From Branchiostoma belcheri (lineage: Eukaryota; Chordata; Leptocardii; Amphioxiformes; Branchiostomatidae): 64,000 bases of DNA. Every line of letters starts with the position of its first letter. Position 1 is the stretch's first letter. Below the pieces are notes generated by a model that was not told where the DNA came from, did not search any database, and saw only the letters and a list, made by a program, of their open reading frames with translations. Shown here piece by piece: positions 36,177-48,096 of the stretch. The translations under genes were made by a program, and so were the position numbers. Where the stretch lies: positions 399,260-463,259 of the forward strand of contig NW_017804065.1 in the NCBI RefSeq assembly GCF_001625305.1, read 5' to 3'.

Positions 36177-39100
36177 ATGTGGAAGATTCGTGAAATCACG
36201 GACAAAGTGTGAGTGGATATTCTTGGTTTTTCCATGACGTTTGCGTAAGGGGGTGGGTACTCCGGAAGCTACGTGATCATATACACGAAGATTTCTATTG
36301 ACTTCCGCGTCAGTGCTTCTCTACATTTCTTGCCTATTCCTCTATATATTGATCCAAACGTTCTTGATTTATTTACAGGCGATTTGGGCTTAAGTATTTT
36401 TACTGGGCAACATCCGTTCGTTTCAAAATATACCCTTAGTTCTCATTTGACAACCGGTCGGCCTTTCGCCCCCCTCCCTCAAAAAATGAAGACGGGAACA
36501 AATTATTTGAATTGAGAACGAAATTCTTTAATTAAATGCAGTTATCAATATGTATGATTTTATGTGAGAAATTGCTTAGATTATACATACCATGTCTGCG
36601 CGACCAAAAGCTCTACTTTTTAAGATATTTCATATAAAGATTATCAGTCAGAAATACCATTTAGCAAGATGAACAAGGCTTCATGATCTAAGTTTTCCCT
36701 TTTAGTAAGTTTTACAAGCCTTATTCTAAAGCCAAATGTAAATATTTAAGAAAAGATTTATGAAGTATCACAGAGTTCTCTCTTGAATCAAGAAACACCT
36801 GTATGTATAGCAGTTCAATAGAGGGCTTCTGTCCTAGCTAGAATTCAGCGCTAAGGAGAGACATAGGCAGAGGCATACAGACAGGCCGAAAGTGAAAAGT
36901 TGCATTGACAGGTGACAGAAAATGTACATGAATAACCCTTCCTTCTGTCTTCAGCACCAATGTGGTGATGAACTACTCGGAGGTGGAAGCGAAGGTCCGA
37001 GAAGCGACCAACGATGATGAGTGGGGCCCACACGGCACGCTGATGGCAGAGATCGCCAAGTACACCTTCACATACGAACACTTCCCTGAAGTCATGGGCA
37101 TGCTGTGGAAAAGGATGTTACATGACCCCCAGAAAAACTGGAGGAGACCCTACAAGGTATAGAATACCAGATTATGAACTGTAAATTTAACATCTATATT
37201 AGTTTTGTAGATCCTCCGCAGTAACAAATAACCAAGGTTGCAAGACCAAAATTTGTGCTTTTGACTGTTGGTGCCCCTAAATATTTGTAAGGTTATGTAT
37301 TTAAACTTAAGGCACATTGTGTACCATTGTACACTAAGTAGTGCGTATGTACAGCATATTCTAGAAACATGTGTCAGAAAAAAATGATCAAACCTTTCTT
37401 GTATGAAATCAAGATTTTTCAGTTAGCCATAGAAGTTCATATTCGAGCAGCTTCTAAACAAAAGAGTCAGCAAGGTTTGTAATAGGTTTTTAGGTTCTTA
37501 TGTAGTGCACCTCAATTTTTTTCTCGATTTTCTGTGTACCTAAATTTTTTTAGTTAGTTTTGCCAATGCACGTATCCCTAAAAATGAACTTCAGGCCCTG
37601 CATTATAATGTGATCGACTGGCATATTACCACGGTAAAGAGAAAACCTTGATACCCTGCCAATTTTTTTCCCCTGGCAAAGTTTGAGTGGTTAATCTATG
37701 CCAGATGTTTATGTTTGGTCTGTTTGTAGACCAGAGTCCAAAAGGCAGGCAGTCCTACTGATCATAAAAACAACTCTGAAGCCAGCTTCCCAGCAGGGCA
37801 GACCAACAAAAACATGAGTGCAGCTTACTAGTATTCCATTCACCCAAAGCTGTTCACCACTGGATAGCACTGGGTGCATGTATTTCCCAGCCCCGTTAAT
37901 TCATGCTTCATTTTTTCTTACCCAATTCTTCTATGATCATACAGTCCCTACCGCTGTTCTCCTTACTGTAAAAATCAGAGGACAGAAAAGTTAGATCTGC
38001 CTGCTATTCTCATGTCCTACATTTGGCCACTAGTATCAATTCTCGATTACTTAAGGGTTAAGCAGCAGGGAGAAAGATATGATAATATAATCCATTTATT
38101 TTCTGATCTTCCACAGTCGCTGCTGTTGCTGTCGTACCTTGTGAGGAACGGTTCGGAGCGGGTGGTCACCAGCGCCAGAGAACACATCTACGACTTGCGC
38201 CAGCTGGAGAACTACCACTTCAAGGACGAGCTGGGCAGAGACCAGGGAATCAATGGTTTGTTAGTTTACTCCAGAATACAGATGTACAATGGTGCTGGGG
38301 TAAAGGCAAGCAAGGTGGCTTATACGATGGCCCAGGAAGGGGACATGGGCCCTGTCTGGAGTAGAAGCAGTAGCATTTTACAGTTGGAAGCATTGAACAA
38401 AAAAAAAACATTCAGAAGAAAAACCCTATTCCTGCAGAATGAAATGAATTTACAATTTACCATTATTGTTCCAAATGCAGACTGAAAGATGTTCAAGTTA
38501 AGTGAGTTGAATGAATTTATAGTAGATGAACGTTTTTCTTGTGCAGATTATTGTTTTTTTACATAAACCTCTATCATACTTCGTTCAGTTCGTCAGAAAA
38601 CCAAAGATTTGATTGACTTCATCCAAGACGATGAAAGACTCAGAGGAGAAAGGAAAAAAGCTAAGAAGACAAAGGACAAATACATTGGCATGTCCAGCGA
38701 TGCCTTCGAAGGAGGTGGCAGCAGATACAGTGAGTTTTTTTTCTCCATGCTAAGATAGCCTATTGGTACTGAATTTGTATTAGTTACTGGTTAGAAGAAG
38801 TTAGGATCAGGTAAGGCCCAGGAGTAATGTTGTTTTTCTGATTTTGGTCCTGAAAAAAATGAACACTGAACACTTTAAGACTGAACTGCTTTAGGACACT
38901 GATATTTTTAACATCATAGTACATGTATATCATATTTATATAGATAAAATAAAGACTAGGGTGAGCAAGTTTTCCCTAGGGTTGGCAGGTCACCAGAAAC
39001 ATTTTTCCTAGGCCTAACATGTCCTATGGGGAAGAGACAGAAACATTATGTACTTTTATCCATAGATTCTATCTTCTTATCATTAAGTCTCCCTACCCTC

Positions 39101-42100
39101 ACCCTCACATTCTTGTCACACTTCTTTCATAGAAATCCCCCAGTGATATTATCCTTGATAAAAACATTATCTATAGTATAAACTTCAAGTTCACCATTCT
39201 GAATGCTAATCATTTGGTGCAATATAATGCTTAAATATTAAAATAAAAATTAAAATAAAGTGTTGAATTGTAGTGAATAGGAAAATTTGCTTATAGCTGA
39301 AAATATATATTCAGGAAAGATCCATATTTTTTTGCTGCTTTAGGACAGAGAATACACGAATTTGAAAATTTTCTAGTACAGTAGTAGATAAATAGATTAC
39401 CTTTCTGTTAGTCTTCAGCAATAGAGGCATATGGCAGGCTTGTATAGGTAGAGTGAGGCTACATACATGTATGTGGAGCATTTATCACATAATGACTTTG
39501 CACACAGCATTGCTCAGGTAGTTTCGTGACAGAAAACGTCTAGATGTAGTACATCATAGTCTCGTAGGCAGTGTTTTGTTCAACATTTACCAATAAAGGC
39601 AGCTAGTTAGACCATCATATACAGAGATGTGCATCTATGATATGAAAGTATGATCACTCTCAGCAATTCCAGAACACACCCTGTGATTTTTAATTTTTGT
39701 ATGGAAAATCATCAGAGCTTCTTTTTCTTTTGTTTTTGTCCAAACGCATACTGACCTACCACTGATACTTACTGAATTAGCCTGGTGTCCATCCTATTCT
39801 AGCTCCAGTTCACTCCTCCCTTGCATAATAGCCTGTCACTGATTAACCAAAAAATGATATAATGAATGATTATACCATTCAACCTGTGGCTGCAATATAT
39901 TGTTTCCTCATAAACCTAACAAAACTAACAGAGAAGTGATCAGAGGAGCAAATCGGATGAATTCCAGGCTACACTCACTGTTATACTAATGGGTGTTTTT
40001 CTATGATCTTTTGCACATTAACCTATGGTGTGTTGGATTACTGCTGTGTTCCTACTGATTTTATTTGTGCACTGATATCTGTAATCTGCCTGATTTTTGC
40101 TCCTTTCTCTCCACCTCTTCTCACAGAAAGGAGCCCTGATGGTAGGACCTGCTTCTTTATACTTCTGCTGTTTTCACACAAGCAAGTTCTAGCTTAACCT
40201 TCTCCCTGCAGCCTAACCCTGTAACCAGTAGACATTTTGTGAAAAAAAAGCTACTTCAGCAGGGATAAGGTTAAACTGATGCACACTGATGTGAACTGTA
40301 GAAGTAGTATTAGTTTTGGAGATGTAAATTACAGTAATATACTACATGTATAAGAACCATAATTCGATGGAAAAGTTTTGGAGATGTCCAGCCATTGGTT
40401 CAGTTTCTTAAGTCATACCAAAGACTAAAGATCTCTTGCTCAAGACTTGATACGTACATGTAGGAACTTCACAGTACAGCCCGACTACAGGTATTTGTTT
40501 TGTATTGGCCCAGGTAGATTAAAAGACAATAGTGAAGGGGGGAATTTGAAGATTTTTTCAACTTGCTCATCCATGTGGGTTAAACTCCACTGTCCAGACT
40601 CTTTCAAGTATGACAAGAAATCTACATGGCTTAGAGTCGGCATTTTAATTACTTTCTTACCTTGGGGAAAATTCACAATCACTTCTGGCCTTGTCACTTG
40701 AAGAGGTTCACAAAAACATGTATTGAAAGAAAGCACTAAGTAACAGGTATGTCCTTTGTACAACGTGTTTGGTCAAAAAGTGCAGTTCAAACAGGCTTAA
40801 AATTTTTAGTCAGCATGACACTGTACAATGTAAACAGTCCTGTTTGACCAAGTGGGTTCTGTTCTATATTGGAGTGTTGTACTGCACCTACATTCAAGGT
40901 CTGGAAAAATATGGTAGACTCAGAGCTGAAAATACTGGATGCATATGCACTTTTGTGCAGTTACAATTGGAGATGTGCACCTAAGTTTATAATGGTAGGT
41001 GCACTGGTGTACCTAGATAATCCTGTAGGTTTACGTACATTAAAAATAATAAAACCTTTGTTAACAATGAAAAGTATTGAAGTCAGCTATAGAATTCCAG
41101 ACCTTAGCTATGAAGAGAGGCAGGAAGGTTTGTCATAAGCTTTCACTAACATTCTACCAGGGTTGAGGTTATCTGCACCTCAATTCAGATTAGGTGGACT
41201 GGCCAAAAATATATTTCAAGCCCTGATTACAAAAATTTGACAGGATGATGATTTATTAGGATTTTGAAGATAAGACATCCGGGGTGGAACGTCCCGGAAT
41301 AATTTATCTGCTGTGACCAGGGTTGGTAAAGCCTGGTGCATTGTTCTGTGGTAACATCACACGGCCGGATTTGCATAGCTGCATGCACGCCTGTCACCTC
41401 GGCCTGTCTTACACAAACAACCGCACCCTGAGACACTGTCCTTTGGACGTCTCCTGGTAGTTCTTCTAGAAAGCCCGCTCTTGTCACACTGTCTGAGAAA
41501 TCATGATGAACTTAGGTAGGCATAGGCAAGGGTACTGTGCTGTGCTGTTAGGTGAGTTCATTTTACTTGCAACTGTATACACTGTAAATAATAAGCATCA
41601 GTAGTGGTTGTGTAACCATGATTTATAAGAGGTAATGGCAGAGAGCTAAGTACGTATGTTTCTTGATTGTAATTAGGTGTACAAAATATCTGTAGGTCAT
41701 GCGTCTCCTTAACATTAAGGTGCAGCTGAAGGAGTAACGACATCTGCATGCACCACGCGTCCACTTGTTGATGGTCCCTTAGATAATTTTTCCCATTGAT
41801 ACAAGCATTTAAGAACTGTAGTGACCACCTGGTCACATAGACCAGCTTTTATTTGTCCTGAGTAGTTTTCTTTGGCAATTTTGACTGTGCGTTCAATTTA
41901 TCTATGTGTGTGTGTGTGTGTGTCTGTAAAACCTGTTTTTGAGACGGCTATATCCGGGTCAGTGAATACGTGGCTAGTCCAGCCATTAGCACATGTCTAG
42001 TAAGTAGTTGGAGGGAACACATGCCATAGGCCCATATGCCCTAAATTTGAAACACCATTGTTAACATCAGACATATTTGTTTAAACTCAAAGACCTAACT

Positions 42101-45100
42101 ATTTATTCAGGATTGTAGAAGGTTGTAGAATCTTGACAGGTATGAAAAATATGTAGTCTTCTGTTCCTGTCTTAGTGTTTTTTGGCTCTTGCTTATTGCC
42201 AGTCATGGTCTGCCAGTGTTCTGGTATGATAGCTAGAAGCAGTCAGTGCCAAAGTACCCACAGACAGACAGGCAAACATCAGCTTAAAAGTGAATGTTTT
42301 GAAAAAGACGGCATGTATAGCCAGTGATTTAAAGTGTATTTGTAGGGACGTTAAAGTCCTGCAGTTTTTGGAGTTCTACCAACTATTACTGTGAAAGTGA
42401 TGATACTGATGGTATGAATCAACCCCAAAATACTAATATTTTGGCACCAACAGGTTAAGAAATGTCTTTTAACTTACAGTTTTTGGGTTATCAATCCATA
42501 AGAATTTTAAAATCACTTGCTTCAAATGTTTACCAGCTTAGTTGAATTAGTAGCCCCTCCTCCCACCAGCTCCATGGATTTTCCTGAAATCCGTGAACCG
42601 AGAAATGAAATTGGTATGTCCTAATACACAACAGTGCTCACCTGTAAGCCCCTTACCTTCCCCAGGTGACAGGTATGACCCGGAACCACGTAACCCAAGT
42701 GCCATGAAGGAGTACGACGATGAGATTGAGAGACAGAACCGTACTCGGCCCAAGTTCAGCCTCCCCGCCCGCATCTTTGAAGACTCACCAGCAGGAAGGT
42801 ATGTCATCTGATGTTCTACTAATATACGTTGTCCAAATTGTCATCTTTGAGATGCAGTTTACCTCTATTTAGACAAGTTTAGTGTAAGAAAATGGTGTCG
42901 TTATTTTGTTCAGGTACAGGTACACCAGATATTAAAGTCAAAGCCTGTACCTAAACAATTTTATAGCTCCAGATACAGGTATTAGACACACAGCCTTATG
43001 TTTTGAGGTTCATTAGTGAACTGAGACATGAGCTTGTGAGAGTGAGATGTGGTTTCCGCTCTCCCCTACAGTGTAGGAGAGTCTGACGAGGATGAAGGTT
43101 ATGCAGATGAGCCCACGAACAGAAAAGGAAAGAAATCGTGGAAAAAAGAGTGAGCAAATCTGTAGACTGTAACCCTTGCCTAGTAGTAAAATGGCTTGGA
43201 TCTGCTCTCTTTGCCTCTAGTAGGGGTGGCTTGTTTTGTCATGATGACCTCCATAAGCACTGCCCTCTCGTGCATGTGTGAAAAATGTAACAGTCAAAGC
43301 TGTCTCCAGCTTGAAATTTTTGTTGGGGTTGTGGTGTTCACAAAACTCCAAGGTCCTTGGGCATGCACCCCAAGAAAAGTTTATAATTCCAACCCTCTGA
43401 GCAATTTTTTTCACATTTCTTCATTTAAAAAAAAGGTTTTCGTTGCTAAATCTGTTATTTCCAGCATATGAAAATAGTTTTTTACGAAAACTAGATTTTT
43501 GGGATGGACAAGTTAAAATTTTTGTCCGTCCCAACAAGTAAATTTCTATTCAGGAACAGAGGAGCAGGTCCTGGAGACAGCTCTGGTAATAAGTATTCTG
43601 TCTTTAACAAAAGTCTTTCATATCAAGGCTGTGATTTCTTTTAGTAGGCTTCTTGGAGACTAATGCTTACTGTTCCACTGCTTTCTCCAATCACCTGTTA
43701 CTGACTTGGTGTGACATGTGCATGTTTCTTTCTGGTGCATTTGCCTTGTTAAAAGTTGTTTCTTTGTCTGCTCATCATTTTGTCAAGTCACATTCATGTT
43801 GGTAGGATAGCTTTACTCGAGGATGACATTGCAATTTGAGGGGAACAATCAACTGTTAAAAAATCTATTAGTTACTTTAAATGCAGTACACGCCAGCCTT
43901 TAGTCATTACAAAAGACTGATTCTGATTAAGTGTTCGGCTTTATTTAGCATACCTGTATCAATAGTATAGCCATGTTGAGTAACGCTTTATTAATGACTG
44001 ATGCAACCCTTACTTCGTCCACACCAATTTAATTTCTTGGTCTCCCATTTGCTTCTCCAATTTTTCTAATTGGAAAAAATCACAATCAAAAGGTCACATC
44101 ATATACCATTTAACTGTATAAATTAATCCCAAAATATTGATGTTTTTGCTCCATCAGTACAAGAAGATCTTGACTTTCACTGTTTTCGCATGAATCGATA
44201 CATAAATTTTGTTTGACATGTTAACCAGCCTGGTATGTTGACTTACATGTAGTGGCTCCTGTGGTACCATTTAGGTCTATCACAAGAAGCATTTATCTTG
44301 TTCATTTTATATTGCCAGCCAGCTCTATCCTTTTCCTGCAAAAATCCAAGAACCAAGAAATTGAGATGCCGTGGCATTAAGGTGCATACCTCAGCCACTA
44401 TTTACAGATGTTGTCTTGTTTTCTTGCTGGTAACCATAGTAACGGCAGCGGAGGTGGAGGGGATGAGGATGCAGAGGAAGCATACAGCGATAGTGAGGAC
44501 AGGGGGAGTAATTCATTCAAAGATGAAGAAACGTACGAATCCCATGAAACAACGATGACGACGAGAAAAGAGCGCGTGACCAAGAGGACATCAAGAGGCA
44601 AAATTGACCTGGGAGCAGCGGCCTCATACGGGAAAACTGCAGGAAGAACAGAGGTAAGACCATGCCATGGGAACTTGTTGGGTCTCAGACTACGTCGTTG
44701 AATTGTACTAGTAATGCTAACTATAATTTTTTAAAAATGTATAAGCTGTTTCTTGCTAAAGTTGTCATCATTTGTGCTTACTTGTGCTTTTGTATTCTTG
44801 TGGTGGTATCAACATAAACTCTATACCGGTAAACATGAGTGCACTACCACTTTCTGTCTAATTATCAAATAAAGAAAAATGTTCAAACCTGTCCTACATT
44901 ATTCTAACAGGAGGCAAAGGAGACAAATGCTGTTGCAGCGAAGCCTAACAACGACCTTGACCTTCTTGTGGACACTGCTCCGCCCGTCATGCAGCCGACC
45001 AGTCCTGCCGGCTCCTCGTCAGGGTTCGCCAACTTTGCCGACTTCAACTCCGCACCCGCGAACGATGGCTTCAACCCCCGAGGCAGGACCGTTTCTCAAG

Positions 45101-48096
45101 GTAAGGAAACGCATCTGTCACGTGGAGTCGCACCGTGTTACAGTGTTTATGATGCCACAATTCAACCAAGGATCCCCTCACAACATTTTTTTACTGTTTT
45201 TCAGCATCTCAGGGCAGTGATTTTGGTGCATTCCAAGCAGTTCCAACAAGGTAGGAAGGGTTCGACTGTTTTGTATCTTGCAATTAAAGAGTCACAAAGC
45301 AGAATGGGCAATGATAATGGGCTAAAGTCTGCCATCTCTGATACTTCCATCAGCCTGTAGTTTAACTTGAAAGTTACTGTTACCAGTATAACAGGTGTCA
45401 TGTTGTTTTTCAGAATGCTGAAAGTTGAAAACTTAGGTGATAATTTAGTTTATGTTTGATTCTCTTCTTCTCACCTGTCAGTCCTCCGGAGCAGTCCTAT
45501 GCAGCATTCCAGTCCACAGAGTTCTCCTCCACCACGTCCACCAACCTGACGTCTGCCAACATGAGTAACCAGGCACTGCTGGGGGCCATGATCACACCAC
45601 AGCCCATGCAGGTAGGGAACAGTAACCAATGGGCTTCTAAGTCTGATGTCTGTTAATACTTTCATCAGGTTGGCAAAGCCCCTGTCACAGATAGCTGACC
45701 ATAGACTATGACTCCATACCATGGTTGGGAGTTAGTCAGCAGCAGGGTCATCTTTGGTTGGGAGTTGGTGTATGTGTGTGTGCGTATAATGTGTGTGACT
45801 TGCAGGTTTCACATTCCTGCGAGTCTTTTGTTAGCAACATACAAATTCATACATATACAAAGTTTGTTTTTTTTGCGAGCTAACATCATTCCTTCGGTTT
45901 TCCAATGTTCATGTGTACATAATTGCAGAGTAACATGTGCTTTTGTGATGCCTTAAATTTCCTGTTGTCATAAAACTCAGTATATTGTCACTACCACATG
46001 TATTGTGATGCTTTGTCTAGACCAGTACATCTGATACAAAGATATGTCGAGCACAAGATATATATATTGATTTTGATATGCTGTCATTTTCTACTTTTCT
46101 AACACACCAGTCCATTCATATGAACAAGCAAGCAAAATAGGTTGCTTTTAGTACTGAAATACATGTACTGTCAACTATTACCATAACTTGTACTTAACCA
46201 CTAATTAAATAATTAACCACCCATCACACTGCCCAGTCCCTGTCACACAACCACTAATACTAATAGCAAAATACAAGCAAATTCTCATACTCATTAACAA
46301 TTGTCAATAAACAGCTTTTCTCTGGGACCTGGTTCTCCGTGGAAGGCTTATCCTATTCATACTCTGGACATTACTAACTCTACGAGGTATTGCAGCAGCA
46401 TTTGATAACTGGTGCATTCACCAAGCAACTAACATTGATTAGGGATAGAAGTGCAAATTTCTATTCCTAATCTATTCCCCTATCCCAGTGATCACTAGCT
46501 TTTGGCACTTGCCTACTCCCTCCAAAATTCACTGAATCAATTCCCCATGTTATAGTGTACTTGTGTCTTTCCATCCACTCTTGTTTTATGACCAACTATC
46601 TTCTCATCTACCCATCTTCTCATACATCTTGTTAGCTTTTATGTGTTGTTATTCATTTGTTTGTTTTTCCCTAGCCAGTTTATTTATGTCTCTTCACATG
46701 CGCAATACATAGTACATTCACTGATTTCACTCTCTTTAGCTTGCCCTTCCTTCTTTTGAAAGTTGTTTTTTAGCTATAGTTTTGTTTTTGTTGTTGTTTA
46801 CTTTTCCGTAGATGATGCAGCCCTTGGGGGCCCAGCCCCTTCAGCCCCAGCCTGCCCTGCAGCCGACCCAAGCTCCCCAGTTCCCATCTCTTAACGCCCA
46901 GCCTTCTAGTTCTACTCCTGCTGCCACTGCCCCTGAGGCAGGCACGCCGCAGGTAGTGCAGTTTCATCCACAAATTTCATCAAGCTGAAACACATAAGAA
47001 AAATACTGTAAATTGTTTTCAAAATTAAGGCAATAAAATGGTTGCAGACAGGGACAACCAAGCATTATAAAAGCTACAACCTGGAAAAATGATAACAGGT
47101 TGTGCAAAAATAAAGGCAGTCATACAGTGTATAGAACTGAAACAAGTCAAGTTTAAAGGTGCATGGATTATAAGTCCTTATTCAACTATACAGTGAAGGT
47201 GTATTGGATTAAACTTTCTAAGGACTTAACTAGAGTGATTTGTGAGGAACCCTTACTGTCATGTCTGTTGTTCCTAGAAGCCAGTAGCTCGACTGTGGGC
47301 CAACACTAACGTCAACATTAACCTGGACAACCTGAGCCCAGGACGGCAGCCAGAGAGACCGGCCCAGCCCAGTATGAACCAACTGGCTGGACAAAACCCC
47401 ATGGGTGGTAAGGAAACGTCCTACCTATGTACTGATGCTGGTACAATCATTGTGGCATGGTTACAGCATGTTTTATGATACATTGTCCATGAAAATTCCC
47501 ATACTCTTAGGTTTTATGGCATATCTTTGTCTTGTGTGTGTTTCTGACCTACGTAAAGTCTGCCATCTCATTACCCTGTCCTCCTGTAGTTAGTCCATTT
47601 TGTTTCCTTTCACAGGAATGCCGGCGGGCATGACGTCGCCTCAACAGATGATGAGCCCAACCAGCCCCATGAGAGGCATGCCCGCCAACATGGCCCCCAT
47701 GCCCTCCAACATGGCCACCATGCCCACCAACATGGCCCCCACTGCCCACCAGCATGGGTCCTATCACATCAGGGATGGGCAACATGCAGCTGGGCAGTAC
47801 CCCCAATGATGAACCCCATGATGCAGCCAAATATGGGCATGCAGCAGCCAAATATGGGCATGCAGCAGCCCATGATGGGCATGCAAGGCACCATGGGAAT
47901 GCAGCAGCCAGGAATGGGGATGGGCATGCAAGGCACCATGGGAATGCAGCAGCCAGGGATGCAGGGAATGGGGATGCAAGGCACTATGGGAATGCAGCCA
48001 GGAATGGGAATGGGTGGAGGAATGGGAGCAGTACCAAACCAGATGCAACAGAGACAAGACAAAGCATTTGCTGCCTTTGGAAACTTCGGGAAATGA
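36177..48096 (+). CDS. CLINT1: CLINT1 / epsinR, ENTH-domain clathrin adaptor
   Basis: Exons: 36177-36208, 36955-37156, 38117-38255, 38589-38729, 40127-40141 (15-base microexon, optional), 42666-42798, 43072-43149, 44440-44653, 44911-45100, 45205-45250, 45482-45611, 46812-46952, 47278-47407 and 47616-48096. The product is about 684-689 residues (human 625). The N-terminal ENTH domain (MWKIREITDKV through RQKTKDLIDFIQDD) is very close to human. Then come a DRYDPEP linker, an acidic Ser-rich stretch, KIDLGAAASYG, a clathrin-box-like DLDLLVD, FANFADF and FGAF motifs for adaptor binding, and a Met/Gly/Gln-rich tail ending FAAFGNFGK, like human FANFANFSK. EpsinR works with AP-1 and clathrin at the trans-Golgi and endosomes and carries SNAREs such as Vti1b. 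The last exon shows two one-base frame changes near 47747 and 47804; homology to the human tail continues beyond both. Confidence 0.93.
41907..41924. repeat. (TG)n microsatellite in CLINT1 intron
   Basis: Short TG dinucleotide run in the large intron between the microexon and exon 42666-42798. Confidence 0.8.

Noticed and set aside
43554-43585. A 32-base candidate CLINT1 exon with good acceptor and donor
   Set aside because: Its inclusion would throw exon 44440-44653 out of frame, and no matching residues exist in human CLINT1.
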